DNA of 64,000 bases from Cyclina sinensis (lineage: Eukaryota > Mollusca > Bivalvia > Venerida > Veneridae). Numbering within the stretch: the first letter of the stretch is position 1; every line of letters begins with the position of its first letter. The translations under genes and the position numbers were made by a program. Positions 36,177-50,428 of the stretch are shown here, in pieces. Location of the stretch: the NCBI GenBank assembly GCA_012932295.1, contig JAAONU010000016.1, positions 15,974,111 to 16,038,110 on the forward strand, in the 5' to 3' direction. The notes below the pieces were generated by a model. It made no database searches and was not told where the DNA came from. It saw only the letters and a list, made by a program, of their open reading frames with translations.

Positions 36177-38960
36177 GACAATATTGTGGACATAGAAGAA
36201 CTAATATCATTTTAACAATCTCCCAGCCTTTTTTCATAACAGCACAGCTTTGAGGAAGTGCTGCAAGTAAATGTACAATATAAGCACTTGTATTTGAAAG
36301 AACGATTGTTAAGTTTACGTGAAACATGTGAAACACAAAATTAATTTGAAAAATCCGTGTTCATATGTTGGAGTTCTTTTAAAAAGTAGGATTTCGTTTT
36401 ATAATACATGAAAAGGTACGGCTTTAACGCAGAGGAAATTTTTTTTTACTAGCTATCATCAATCCGTCACATACTTACTCTACAGTTAAATTAGATAGCA
36501 TAACCAATAATATATATTTTTGAGGTATGGTGGCGAAAAATGGGGTTTCTCGCTGGGCGAGCATGCTTATCCCGTACATCATTTTATTTCTAAAAAAATG
36601 TAAATATAAGAATTCGCTCACTAATATATGGTCTGGATGCAACAGAAAGGTGTGAATTATTCCTTATATTTACATAAGTTCCCCAGGTATGTTTACCTTT
36701 TCGCTAAAAAGTTTTAACATAACAAACACAAGTTACAAATTATTTTGGATTATGCCTAAAGGTTTTGATGAAGTTATGTACAGACAATAGATAACTATCT
36801 CTGATTGAATTTTGATAGAAATATTAAGGTCTGTGTTAAGGGCTATTTGTTACCAAAATCTGTTTATTCTTCCATACATCAACCGTTTAAAAGGAATATA
36901 CATGAAGACCTTTTACACAACTTTCTTTGAAAACAAAATTTGAATAGCAAGTTCTTTTGTCATGAATGCTTCATTTTATTATAAATTACCAACGGTGCAG
37001 TATCTAAATCTGTAAAATGAATTCTGTTACACTTTTATACATTTATATTGGTATTGTATACAATTTATGCATGGACATTGGTGAAAAATAAAATAAATGA
37101 AACAAAATTAAAAATCATATTCTTTTTTGTTTGTTTAAGGTTTTGGCGTCTCTCGTTGATTTAAGGAAAAATATTACTTGATAACACTAAGATCAGACCG
37201 TGAGAGTTTGATCATACATACCTCGCTGCAATCTCATTCACTGGCTGAAAGTTTGTTTATCAAAATATTTTCATGTAAAATAGATATGAAACAGAATTAC
37301 TAAGTAAAGAAGTGAATGTGAAACGCTAATGGTATGTATTAATCTTACATGCGTGAACACAACAAAATGTCTAAGTGTTTAAGTGTCTTAATTTATCAAC
37401 GTCCGCCACAATTTATTTGTTAAGTAAAATTTCATTCATATTCATAAAATTATGTGTTGTAAGAAATGACATATGATTATTTTCTTATTATGTGATCCAA
37501 TGAAGGACACACTGCGTCAGCTAAAACATTGTGTCCCCCAACGTGTTTTTTGTTCCTTTAAATTGAATGTATTGCTTATGCAAATATCCAGAGTTCTGGA
37601 ATAGTTGACGCTCTCTCAGCCGGATTAGCAGACTATCATTGCTAGATAAATTCAAACAAAAAGATTGAAAATAATGTTTGATCATCGTATTACTGTGTAC
37701 CCTAATCCCTTTAATTAAGATATATTCTTTACAATCAGTGTTTTTCCAGTAATTTTTACGCTCACACATCGGTGTCTGCACCGTAGTTCAGCATCCTCCA
37801 TAACCATACCAAATGACACATCAATATTCTGGTAAAACATGCATTTCATTGACAGTAATCTCTAGACAGAAACGATACACGATAATTGTTTTATTCTAAT
37901 TAATATTCGATATTAAAATCCATTTAGCACACTTTTCTACTGATATTGAATCAACTTACATAAAGTAGGATAGTGATCTAAGGGCTAGAGTGAAAGACTG
38001 CCATTCCTGAGGTCGTTTGTTTGAACCAACCATATGTGAGTCTTTAGTGACTTTTTTTGTATTCTCGGCGTTTGAACTAGTTTGAATCCGAGAGCCATTG
38101 ATAATTCTTGCAAAAACTAGTTTCCAAACAGGTGTAAAGTATAAGTTACCTCAAAAGGAACAAAGGGGCGTTGACGGTCCTATATCAGCTGCTGAAAGCG
38201 GTGGATTATGTATGGAAGTAATGGAAAGAACTAGAAAATGCTACATGCCAAATATCAAATCTTTAGGCTATTTGGTATACGGAAAAACGGTTTCCATATG
38301 TTTTTGTAATTTCCTTTGTATTTTTAGATTAAACATATGACCTCCTGTTTGGGCAAAAATAATACCAGGGATATAATTTGAACAATTCTGGAAGAGGTTC
38401 ACAAGATTCTTTCAGAAGTCTCAGCCGTATAGTTTTTGGCAAGGAGAGTTTTGAAAACTTTGGTTATATGAGTTGATATGAAATATCTGACCCTTAGGAC
38501 ATAGCAAAATTGACCACATGGGCTTAAATAATGGTTAGTGCATTTTCTGAACTCCAGGCCTTCAGTTAAGAGAATTTGAAAGATTTTCCTTTTTTCTCCG
38601 AAGTAGGAGAAGTGATTTTCTTTGTAGACTTAGCACAGCACATCTATTGTTAGTAAGACAAATATACATTTCTGAATTTATATTTAAGCATATATTATTG
38701 TTTGATCTTCTGCTGTGACAATGACTTAAACAAAAAATTACAATGACTGTAAGTCAAAAACAACTGAAACTACTGCGAAAACAGTAATAACATTGGTATT
38801 CTATGCACAAACAATTGTGTTGTAGTGATGATTTTACACAATGTCTGCACAGAATAAATCAATTGGCCAGTATTCATATTTAATGACTTACTCTTTAACA
38901 GTTCAGTTTGCCAAACATGCTGTTTATCACTCCGTTACAATTTTGACTTTTTAACTTTCA
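36177..38960. other. globin 2 3' flank and intergenic sequence
   Basis: AATAAA-type signals occur at about 37086-37095, so the globin 2 transcript could end there. No exon was recognised. A tRNA-like SINE segment may lie at about 37970-38035 (TTTGAACCAAC box B-like). Confidence 0.4.
37970..38035 (+). repeat. possible tRNA-derived SINE remnant
   Basis: AGTGATCTAAGGGCTAGAGTG followed after about 30 bases by GTTTGTTTGAACCAACC resembles a degraded A-box and B-box pair. There is no intact cloverleaf. Confidence 0.3.
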
Positions 38961-38979
38961 TCAAGATTTATGATTGGAA

Positions 38980-41172
38980 GAAATAAGAGCTGTCACAAAA
39001 CTTGACAAATGCTCCCCTAAAATAATGTATCAGACATCAGAGCACCAGATAAAGAGTTCCAGTTAATATTTCATTATAGCATTCTAAGTTGATTAACGGG
39101 AATAAATCCTTTTTGTAAAGGTTAAAACGCTTGCTTGAACAGAGTGCAGTAAACTATATAATCTGTCAGGTTTACTTTTTTTTATTATTATTTTTTTACA
39201 CAGATCAGGTGTTTGGGTCAGACTTTGATTTTATTTCAGACATTAATCTATAGCACACATGACCTAGTTTCAATCTCCCCATCTATACAAAAACATACCA
39301 ACCAGTTCTGATGAATGTTCACATGATCTAAGCTGGTCCTCTTTTTGACCCTAAATGACCTATATAAAAAGTTCATCAGAGAATGGAAAAACATACATTC
39401 CAAACACAGACCAAGTTTCAAGACGACGTTGCCGAATATGCGATACCTTGAATGATCGTAAGGTTTTTCCAATGAGTTCAGCTGGTGACCCAGATTTTGA
39501 CCCCACATGACCCTAAGTATCATAAACAAACACTCTCAACATATTTTATGCTGCCTGAAATACACTAAAACAAAAATTCAAACTAATTTTCACTAAGACT
39601 GAGCAAAGACTATGACCGCTTGTCTTCACGATGTTATCTATTAACGTGAGCTAGTGACCCACTTTTTAACAAAATCTGACCCAGTTAAAAACATAACCAA
39701 ATATCACCGTTACAAACATTCTAAGCAAGTTTCATGAAGATTGCCTCAATAATCAGGTTTGACTTGAATTTTACTTTGATTTGGGCTGCTGGCTTAGTTT
39801 TGACCCGATGTAACCCTGTTTCAAACTCAGGAAATTGATCAGGACAAAAAGTAGACCTGTACTTCATATAATCAATGTTGTTCTCCAGATTTCTAGCTGA
39901 TAAGCCACTGATTTATCTATCGATCGGGTTGCTATATTAAGTTTTATAAAGGGAGATAATTAAAAAGCTAACTGAAGTGAAGTGATGGTTCTTTAACAAT
40001 GCACTTAATCTCATTGGTCTTTATAACTGTGTGAAGTTTCATTCAATTTCCTTCAATACTTTTCATGTTATTTTCCTAACAAGCATTATTAGGTATTAAA
40101 AAGGGAGATAATTAAAAAAACCTAAGTAATGTAGCGTGATGCTTTTTTTAACATTGCACTTCCTCTCACTATTCTCTATAACTGTGTGAAGATATAATGA
40201 GATATCATTGATACTTTAGAAGTTATACTCCAGACAAGCATTATTTAACTAATGTAATTATCATTAAGGGAGATAATTAAAAAATAAGCAAGGTAGAATT
40301 AAGGTTCATAAACACTGCATTTCCTCTCACTGTTCTCTATCACTAAGTGAAGTTTTAATAAAATACCTTAAATAGTTATGAAGTTATTCTCCGGACAAGC
40401 ATAATTAAGTACCATAAAGGGAGATAATTCATAAACTTAGTAATGTAGGGTTATGGCTCTTTGTTACTTCACTTCCTCTTACTAGTCTCTATAACTGTGT
40501 GGAGTTTCAATGAGATACAATGATAGTTTAGAAGTTGTACTCTGGGCAAGCATTATTAAACATTTTAAGCATCATGGGAGATAATTAAAAAATCAAGTAA
40601 GGTAGACATAGTTATAATCAGTTTCAATCAAATTCCTTCAATACTTTTCAAGTTATTCTCCAGACAAGAGTGTGATATTTTAAGTATCATTAAGGGAGAT
40701 AATTCAAAAATTAAGCATGGTAGACATATGGTTATTGAACAGTGCACTTTCACTCTTTTAATCAAATTCCTTCAATACTTTTCAAATTAATATCCAGCAT
40801 TATTAAGTATTATAAAGGGAGATAATTAAAAAAACTAAGTAAATTAGAGTTATGATTCTTTGACAATACACTTCCTCTGACTAGTCTCTATAACTGTGTG
40901 AAGTTTCAATGAGATATCATGGACAGTTTATGAGTTATATTCCGGACAAGTATTATTAACTTAAGGGAGATAATTAAAAAATTATGCAAGATAAAATTAT
41001 GGTTCTTGGACATTGCACTTCCTCTCACTGGTCTCTATCAATGCTTTAAGTTTCAAACAAATTCCTTCAATATTTTTCAAGTTATTCTCCGGACACGAGT
41101 GTTACGAACGGAGGGACTGAAGGACGGACAAGGTGGCGATTATATGCTCTCCCTTCGGGGAGCGTAAAAATG
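38980..41172. repeat. composite repeat block with ~120-165-bp tandem array and hairpin tail
   Basis: The left part (38980-39900) is a degenerate repeat with phrases such as TGACCCAGATTTTGACCC. From about 39945 to 41100 the phrase AAGGGAGATAATTAAAAA recurs eight times (about 39950, 40102, 40265, 40420, 40577, 40696, 40818 and 40965) together with CACTTCCTCTCACTAGTCTCTATAACTG and TTCTCCGGACAAGCATTATTAA. It ends in GGACGGACAAGG and the hairpin GCTCTCCCTTCGGGGAGCG. No protein is encoded. Confidence 0.8.
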
Positions 41173-42364
41173 AGGCCTCTAAGTGTTCAAAATGATTTCC
41201 TTTATTTTGGCATGGTGACCTAGTTTTCATACTTGTATGGCCAATTTCAAGATAATCAAGACACACATTCCGAGTGAGTTTTATGAAGGCTGGATCAAAC
41301 ATCTCACATCTAGAGACAACCAACAAGTCTTTGAAGCCCTTGTATGACATTGACCTTGATTTGTACTGGCTGTAATGTATACTCTGCCTAATATTGTTAT
41401 ACACCAAATAATTTCTTAATCCTTTGAAGGTTTTAAGAGAAATGGAGTGAACAAATTATTTTATTCTATGCATGACCTTGATCTTAGACAGAGCCTGCCA
41501 AAAGAAACCTTCTTCCCATGACCAAACTGATCTGCGAAATATTTCTAATTTGAAATGCTTCAAAGGGTTCAAGAAATATCAGACAGACACAAAATAAGAA
41601 TTGGATAGACAGACAGTCTGATTACCATATGCCTCCCTTTGCAAGCATAAATTTTGGAATCTTTCATAAATATTTAAACTTGCTGATACATTTTTTTTTC
41701 ACTGTTATATTCACAGTGCAGAAAGTCTTGAAAGGACAAACCCTAATGTAGCTGATTGGATTCTAAGCATTTGTTGTGGTTTGGATATAACATGACCATT
41801 ATCCATGATACACCTTCACTATTAACTAGAACTATCGCTGAATGCAATTCATACCCCCACCAATGCCCTTCATAGAAGTTGGGTTTGATTAGTGGCAAAG
41901 GGAGTATGTTTTTGGGCATAAAAGACATATAGAAAGAAATTGTCTCTAGTCAAAAGAAAGACAGGTTGAAAATGGCTTGGTATGGTGGGAAAGGGAGTAA
42001 TATTTGTAGGAAAATATAAAATAAATGGTAAATATAGTATATTATATGACAAAATGACAGAAACCATTACTTGGTAATATATGAAGAAAAAAGAAATGTT
42101 AGTAAAATGTGGTCTTCTTTCTGGCTGTCTGTGATATTCAGGCTTCATAACCTCTGATCCCTTTTTTTAATTCTATTTTATTTAGCTCCGGACGTTGTCT
42201 CGTTTAGGGCTCACATATTCTTTTACCTTGGGACCAATTATGTGGTTTTTCGTGGAATGACACGAACATGTCACATTGAAGGTTCCATGATCACCGTTGA
42301 TGAACGTATTTGCGGACGTTTCTAAATTATAAATTTCACCATGTTTAAATGTTGATTTCTGCTT
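41173..42364. other. no gene seen; degenerate repeat-like sequence
   Basis: 41173-41660 carries phrases typical of the neighbouring repeat blocks (GCATGGTGACCTAGTTTTCAT, AGACAGACAGTCTGATTACCATATGCCTCCC). The rest is unremarkable, and short minus-strand frames lack domains. Confidence 0.4.
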
Positions 42365-43700
42365 CAGCTGGTGCTAGAGGGCCTTGTGATTCCTCATTTC
42401 AAGATAAAGTGTCCTCTTCTGGTTTCAGACTATTCAAGTATTAACATAAAATTTCAGAACATTTTTTCATAAGTAAAAAAGTGACATAACTTTGTCAATA
42501 TGCAATGAAGAGTTGTAGAACTTGTCCTGCTGTGTTGCCTGTGACCCTCCATATATATTTTAAGTTTCGAGGTAATACCTATTTAAGTTTCAGAGATATT
42601 ATAGTAAATGTAAATTAAGACTTTTCTTAAGTAAAAAAAGGGGGCACAACTTTGTCAAAATGCAGTACAGAGTTATAAAACTTGGCCTGCTAATCATGCT
42701 TGTAACTCCTGAAATACATTTAAAGTTTCAAGAGAACATCTGATCTGGTGTCAGAGATATTTAAGTAAATGTTAATTTCAGAACATTTTCTAAGTAAAAA
42801 AGGGGCATAACTTTGTTAAAATGCAATAGAGTTATGAAAATTGGCCTACTGAGCATTTTTGTGACCCTTAAGATACATTTCAAGTTTCAAATAAAATTAA
42901 ATATCAGAGTTATACATCTTGACACATGGAACTGCACTGTGATGATGCATTAATATTTTAAGCTTCAAGTTCATATCAAAATTTATTTCAAAATAAATAT
43001 CAGAGTTATTCAACTTGACTCATATGGAGGTGCATTATGATATTGCATTAATATTTTAAGTTCATATCTATACTGGTTCCAGAGATATTCAAGAAAAAAA
43101 TGTAAATTTTGGGATATTTTTTAAGTTAAAAAGGGGCATAATAATGTCAAACTAACTATCAGACTTATCAAAGTTGACACACGCAGTTGCATTGTGATAT
43201 GGGGAACATTGGTGGATTATCTACCCTGAATACTCTCTAATATTACTTTGGTCCTTCCATTTGGATTCCTCTGCTTTCATCGCTATTTTCTCTTTTGGTA
43301 TGGTGATAATTAAGCCTAATTATTTGCAACAATGAAAGTCAGATTAAACATTTAGATTAGTAACATGTACTGCTAATACCATGTTTGTTTTTTGATAATC
43401 CTAACTTTTTATTTAATATATAAGTGACAATTTTCACAACTATAAGTCAAGACAATCACAAAGAGAAACAAGGATAAAGTCAGAGGAGTCCAACTGAAAG
43501 GACCAAAGTGATATTTGGTATACCTTTGATGTTATCTGAGTAAGGGAGATAATTTGTTATCAGCAATGTCCCTCATTGCATTGATATTTCATGTTTCAAG
43601 TTAATATCTCTACCGGTTCCTGTGATGGGACGGGACGGGACAAAGTGATTCCTAAACAGCACCCCCCAAACTATGTTTGGTGGGGGTATAATTATTACTG
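42365..43700. repeat. ~165-bp repeat array with G/C hairpin tail
   Basis: The phrase AAAAAAGGGGCATAACTTTGT or a variant occurs at about 42475, 42634, 42796 and 43128, with linked phrases AGAGTTATAAAACTTGGCC and CATTTCAAGTTTCAA. At the right, after GGGACGGGACAAAGTG, the block ends in ACCCCCCAAACTATGTTTGGTGGGGGT, which forms a strong hairpin with a TAT loop. Confidence 0.7.
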
Positions 43701-43739
43701 GTAAATATTCACACGCTAATAAAGAAGACAATGTACTGT

Positions 43740-44190
43740 AAAACATTTTTATTTTCATGTTAACTTTATTAATATTCTGACTGCATGACACACCCTTTTT
43801 TCATTAAACACAAGACAGAAATAATCTGAGAATCAATTCTAATTTCTCTACAATCTCAATTAGTACAGAACAATCAAACATGTTCCACCTATACATCCAA
43901 AAAGTCTGTTCTTTAACAATATCTGCACTGTTTGCAATCAGTGAATCACTTTTTGAGGAAAACAATTTAAAGTATAAATGGCACTGCTAACACTGCCAGA
44001 AAAAAATAATACAGTAAGGGTTTAAAACACTAGGTCCGAAGTCTTCTGTTACAAGATCATAACAGTTACTAATTTTCAGTATAATTAAATTTTAGAGGTC
44101 TACAAGTTTACTGAATCCACAAAAACCTTTGAAAACAAAAAATTTCTTCCAGTTCCGAGCTAGTACCACTGTACATGTGTGTATGTAGGT
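43740..44190 (-). other. probable NOA1 3' untranslated region
   Basis: The stretch follows the NOA1 stop codon on the minus strand. AATAAA on that strand (TTTATT on plus) occurs at about 43749 and 43766, giving a plausible transcript end near 43740. Confidence 0.5.
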
Positions 44191-47100
44191 CTATGTTTTC
44201 AACTTCTTAAAATCAAACTGTTTTGTGTCAACTATTCTGCTTCCTTTGAAAGCTTTGATGTTTGGTAGTAAAGCGGGTGATCTGAGGTGCATACCTCGCC
44301 CCTCGGGTGTATAAGCTCTTACATGAACTGTTGTGTCCTCGGCAGCAAATGACACCCAACCTATAAAAATAAGAATTTTCTGTTCAGGAAAAAGCAAAAA
44401 AAAACCCCTATGAATAAGTCAAATTTTAGTGACTGACTGTATTCCAAACTAAAATTTATCACAGAATTCCACAGAGTTTCAAACAGACATACCACTTCCA
44501 GGAACAAACAATGCTGAGAGTGTTTTCTCATTTTTTGTGTATAACAAAGCGTTCTATTACAACAAATTTTTCAAGGTCTTTAAACCAAGAGCAACAGCAT
44601 GAAATTTTAAAACCTTTGGTCATTCTAAAGGTTGATTCTAGATTGAGCACCACTGCATCAATTTTCAACTGTTCAGAATTCAACCTAAATCCACATAATT
44701 AAAAGAACATCATTATAAAGTTTTCAAGATGTTTTGATTTATGAAGGGTATGTAGTATTATGAACAGAGTTTGCTGTATGCTTTCCCAATTTTTTCAAAG
44801 CTTTGGGTAATTGCCAGCAATTTAAAAGGTTCTAAGTGGCATGTACTTAGCAAAGAAAATCTGAAACTCTGTAAACCAAGGGCTGCATGGATGCAGTAAT
44901 TTGATTTACTAATGATAAAAATTGGTCTGTTTATATGTAGTGTTTCAAGTGTGACTTCTGAAAGTTGTGAAAACATGCATGTTATTTAACTATCTGTTTC
45001 TTACCAAGAGAAGATAACTGGAGGTCAGCAGAGGCTACTGAATTGTCTTCTGTCTCGATGAAAAACTCTCTTCCACACAAACTAGGTAACCTTCCCAGCC
45101 TTTCTGAGTCTCCTAGTGGTACCTGAAACAAGACTTATAAACAAGTATATTACTTTAATCCAACAAATATTCATGCAAACAATTTTTTTGTATTTTGCAT
45201 GGGTCAGACATACTGGCTAATATTTATTTTTTATGAATGTCCCTGAAGAAAACTGGTGTTCTGCTGCCGGACCATATATTGATGCTTTTATTGTTCAGGC
45301 CAGATCTTGTAAAGATGATTTACTTTTTAAACTCATTAAGTTAACTAATATGTATGTACTGCTGTAATGTAAGATTTGTATAGTTACAAGATATATATAC
45401 AAGTATTAGTTTTTAGGGCTACAGCATATATCCCATCCCAGGAAGGAACTTTCAAAAAGGACCAACCCCTGCCCGTAATTACACTCTGCAATATGACATT
45501 TTATTTCTCAGACGTACCCCAAGAATTTCTGTTCCTATATTTTCCTTGTAAAAGGCATCAGCATTGCAGTCCCACACTACATGTACCGGCAGAAAATGGT
45601 TAGTATGAACTGTCACATAAGTTCTTGGCTTTCCCTGAAATGGCAATTAAAAAAAAAAAACTAATAAAATTTGCACATTCATTTATTCAAAACTATTTTC
45701 AAGCATGCTCAACATAGAAAAAAAAGCTCAATATCAAAAGGTCACTATTACAAAAGAGCACTTTTTTGGTAAACCAAACAAACATGTAGTACATAAAGAT
45801 GTTATAAAACCTCAAGTTTTATCTGTTATAAAATACAATAGTTGGATACTATGTCATTGTGCACGTGTTTCATGCTCTCTCGCAGACCTTTTCTTGTCAA
45901 CAATCCTTCGCTTGAAAGGTAAATTGGTCTTTTTCAATAAGAAATCTGTAGAGTTACAAAAAAAATCAAGATCTGCACCAAAGATTGGCAGGTGTGCTTA
46001 GTATAGTAGTTCTCCCAAATCTTACAACAAAGATTTTCTATATACATGTAACTTCACTCCTTTCAGTAAATGTTACATTTTCTGCTAACTTTTAAGCTGA
46101 ATAAAATTTCAAGACAAACTGGCATGGTGTGACACAGCATGTAAAAAAATGACTTACTTCCAAGTAATCAATTCTAGCTAGACCTGTGATGAACATCACA
46201 TCGCCGGGTTTCATTACGAAGACACGCGGACGAATTATCTCATGCTTCAGAATCACCTTCAGTTCCTCCCCTGTCAGACTGTGGATCAACTACACGATAA
46301 AAGTAACTTTTTTTTCACCCCTATTTATTACAATGTACGTGAACAAAAGGGTAAAACCTGCCTTAGTAAATGACAAAGAACATGAATAAAATATAGATTG
46401 TTCTGTATAATGCTCACAAACCTTATTTAAGTAAATTTCTGTCTTTAGATAGTTTGAACCAAAATATTTACATACAGGAAGTTCCCATGGTAGACTCTCA
46501 TTCTCAGTAGTGGGGCTCACAAAAAAATCTTTAACCAGCCATCATGTAAAGTGTTTACCTAGTCAGGCATCTCACCTAACAGAGGGAGTTGTAATAAAAC
46601 CACTTTATGAAACCTACCTGATTCTTGTTGATAAGACCTGGTGTATCACACGCCCATTTGGAGTCAGGGTACATATCCTCAAGTATAGTTCTTCTGCGAT
46701 CAAGCACTGTACTCTTGTTAAAACTTGCCTTCAGCTCAACAAAGCCTGAATCTGTGGAAAAGATAAAAAAAATATCAATTATCAATTTCACATCTGTATA
46801 TTGCACATTATCAGACTGTTAAGCATAATTCAATGAAATGATATAAACAGTAAGTTAACTGTCAACATTTCACCAATGATTCCCAAATATTACCTAGTGA
46901 AACAGGCAGCTTAAGGTTTCTAAATGTGGTTGTTTTGAAAGACGGTTGCTAAAAATGTTTATACTAACATTTGATACTGATTTTTGAATCTAATTTCATA
47001 TGCTTATGTTTAAATATATTCTTGAACACCACACATAACAATAAAGAATTATTTCTGTAATCCTTTTCAACACAAACTTTTAACAAGCTTCAAATTAAAG

Positions 47101-50080
47101 AAAAAAAAAACTTTTCTCAAATAATGGCTCACTAGTATCAAAACTGTAGGAGGCAAACTGGTGTCCCCTTGTCTCATATTTCTTGTTCTCTTCGGCTTTG
47201 ACATCTTCATTACGGAAGTCAGTCTTACCTACGTGTCCTACCAAATAATCATAAAACAAAGGTCAGACTGATGTACCGTTAATGTTATGCTTGTAGACTA
47301 AATGGTACAAAGCTTAGCTAATTATTCAGAATAAGTTTATACAGATCTGTTTAAGCATGGCAGTGAAATGATTAAAGTTCTTCCAAATATGGCTGAAAAA
47401 ATTGTAGGATATCTTCTTTCTTTGGATAGATCTCTTAAAGAGAACCATTCTTATCAAATAATATAACACTATTATTATAGTATTATTTTCCAAATCTGAC
47501 TGAACTATATACCAATTCTGAAATCGAAATACTGTATGTGACATAAAACATGAGGTATAATTTCTACATGGAATTTAAGTACACTTCAGCTGTTGAAACT
47601 GCTTTTTTCTGATGCCACTGATTTCTGACATCACTGAACTGAAAAACTAGCTACAAGATACGCAGTGTTATGGTAGTCCTTTTATGTACAAGACTCCTTT
47701 GAAGAAAGTGAAACATTGCTGAATGCTCATATAACAACCTGTTACACATGCATTTATAATTCAAACCATGTATTGATATACAAGTTAAATTAAGTGTTCT
47801 CTTAATAATTATAACTGATAGGAGTCATGCAGTTTCTTCTGTATCAATCTTTAAAGTCTATCTCTAGAGGAGCAAGCAATGATCAGAAAGTAAATCCGAA
47901 ACTTCTGGCTGGTTTAAATCCCATCCAGTGGAATTGACTTCTGGCTGGTTTAAATCCCATCCAGTGGAATTGACTTCTGGCTGGTTTAAATCCCATCCAG
48001 TGGAATTGTCATTCTACACCTTTCACCCAAGTACTGGTTTGAAACCAGGAGGTAATCATCAAGTTGGATTGATGAGTTACAAGATCTTGATTCTCAATTA
48101 TTTTAAAATATAAAACAAATTTAATTTTAAATTCAAAGTGAATTTGCTCCAACTATTATGTATCTTATATATGAAACAAATATCATTACTTTACACATGA
48201 AAAAGGTGATGTTTGATTAAACTTGATAAGCGTACCAATTAAAATGGCATTACGGCTTCTTCCATGCTCCTTCAATCTCTCTTTTCTCTTCTGAATCCTC
48301 TCAGATTCAGCGAGCACCTGTTCCTTCAGTCGCATGGTACGCAGAAACATCTTCCATTTGCTTGCTCTGATGATAGGGAACTTGATCACATTCAAAGTAG
48401 TACCTAAAGAATATAAAAGCATCTTAGGACATGTAACTAATAACTGATACTATATCTCTTTCAAATATGACTAAAATCTAGACAGCTAAAGCAAGTTAAA
48501 TTAATACCAGTTTTGTACAACATAACAGTTGTTAAATCTTTTTTAAAGTGTAAATGAATTATAAATATGTAAAAAAAAATCACTAATGCAGAACTTCAAT
48601 ACTAAAACATTTCAAAAAGATTTTTAGAAACATGCAGGCATTTTAAAGACATTTTCAAAGCCTTTTTTGAGAATGTAAGCAATCTACGCCATTTTTAAAA
48701 AAAATTAATCAATACCTGGCCATCTGGATACTGTTGCTCTCTGGACAATATCCCGACATGTGTGCTTGCAATAATCTGATTCCAAGAATCGATTGAACAA
48801 GGTGGACTTTCCTGAGTTTGTTGTGCCAACCAAATAAATATTGCCTATGTTAAAGAGAAAAAAACAACAACAACAAAAACAGCACGTGTTAACATTCAAA
48901 AGTACTGTTTTCATTCAATTTCTGTCACTTTTTATTTTCATCATTACACCATTGAAATTAATGGAAAAATACTGTGAAAAATGCTGAATCTCTATTACAG
49001 ATATTGCAACTGTCAAACTGTTAGTTTACTGACATATTTTAAATCATGACATTAAACATGTTAAATTTAACAGAAAGAGATGAAGTACTTCACATCTGTG
49101 AGAAAATCATTTTTATATGCTTCTATAAATTACTAAACTTACATACCACGAACTTCCCAATCTTTGATCAATTTACTGATAAGACTTTCAATTCCATATC
49201 CAGTTTTGGCACTTACAAGGCATGTGTACTTAATATTTCTTCCAGATGGATTTAATTCTGCTCTTTCACATTCCAGCTGGAGTCTATGTAATATTCCATT
49301 CAGGTGACCTGCAGAGTCTTTTGGAATTAAGTCTATCTTATTTCCAATGATAAATATAGGGCGCTTTTTACCAATGTCACTAAGAAATTCAGGTATGATG
49401 CTATTTGCCATATCTGTTACATCAACAATCATAAGAACAAGAGCCATTTCTTTCTTTATCTTTTTTATGATTTCCTGGTAGGTTTCTTTGTCAATATCAG
49501 TTTGAATGATCTTGCTCGATGTATCAAGCAATGTACACCTCTTGCACCTCAAATGAACTAAGTCCACCTCTCTCTGCCCTTTAAACTTCTCTTGTGGAAC
49601 AAAACCAGGTATAGCTGGGTCATTACAGTGAAGGATGGCACCACAGCCTCCACAAGGTACAGTAGATGGTGGATGATCTGGATCCCCTGTACCAATCAAT
49701 AATGCTGTTGCATTAAGTTCCGGGTCATTTGATTCTTTTAATAAATCCTGATGTTTTATTTTTTGCGCTTTCAAATTTTCTATATCAAATTTTATTTTTT
49801 CTAAACTCTCTTTTATCATTGCAAAACTTTCAGTATCATTTTCACTACCTGCACTTTTCTCCAGTGTGTTGTTTGAGAAATATTGTAAGGAAACTGGCAA
49901 ATTATTTTGATGTGATAATGGTTGAAATTCATCAGTATCATTTTGACTTTCTTTGACAGTTTTTGTCCCTATAAGAGAACTGTGATTCGTTTTCAAACGG
50001 TCTGAAATATACTGCATTTTTCTTACTTTCCGTAACAAGTTGCTTACTTCCAGACGTCTTACTTTCTGTAAACTGAGCAT
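44191..50080 (-). CDS. NOA1: NOA1, mitochondrial circularly permuted GTPase, nine exons
   Basis: Exons on the minus strand are 50080-49147, 48844-48716, 48403-48236, 47237-47133, 46751-46618, 46289-46158, 45634-45518, 45122-45005 and 44360-44191. All are in phase and encode 668 residues, close to vertebrate NOA1. NOA1/YqeH-type proteins assist mitochondrial ribosome assembly and translation. The first ATG gives a basic presequence ([21 protein letters not shown]). A CxxC pair (C143/C146 and C179/C182) forms the TRAF-like zinc site. GTPase motifs appear in permuted order: G4 NKID (247-250), G5 SAK (290-292), G1 GTTNSGKST (318-326), then G3 DTPG (481-484). C-terminal blocks [14 protein letters not shown] and GWVSF..AYTPEGR match the family. 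The frame is open 18 bases upstream to a TTG, but no ATG was found there. Confidence 0.95.
47902..48010. repeat. 36-bp perfect tandem repeat, three copies, in a NOA1 intron
   Basis: The unit CTTCTGGCTGGTTTAAATCC plus a further 16 bases is repeated three times without change in the body of the array, between NOA1 exons 3 and 4. Identical copies suggest recent expansion and likely length polymorphism. The ORF on the plus strand through it (repeating [11 protein letters not shown]) is an artefact. Confidence 0.95.
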
Positions 50081-50428
50081 TTTAGAAGGCAGTCGCAACT
50101 GACTGATAAGACTTGGTAAGTTAAGGTATTTTTTTTTTCAAATTTACTAACAGACCAAGCAGAAAGTTTCAAGTATACCACCAGAAATTCAACCTGTGAA
50201 AACATGTGACAAATTCAACAAAACGGTGTCAAGGTAAATATAACACATTATACATCTTTCGTTCAATATATGAAAATGAAGTAATATTTCATTTTCACTG
50301 CTATGTAGGTTATTTTATAGTTACAATGATGTTCTATTAACACAACAAAAATAAAGAAATGTAAAAAGTGTTTTACATTGCATCAGAACAAGGATAAAAT
50401 TAGAAGCAAACCGCATGAATTACGAAAC
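50081..50428. promoter_or_regulatory. shared NOA1/GRPEL1 promoter region
   Basis: 348 bp separate the NOA1 start (minus strand) and the GRPEL1 start (plus strand). The sequence must hold both 5' untranslated regions and either one bidirectional or two abutting promoters. It is AT-rich and contains no clear TATA box or CpG-dense core. No factor sites are claimed. Confidence 0.6.

Noticed and set aside
50099..50160. Extending NOA1 upstream of the ATG at 50080
   Set aside because: The frame is open to a TTG at 50098 and somewhat beyond, but contains no ATG; the ATG at 50080 already gives a good mitochondrial presequence.
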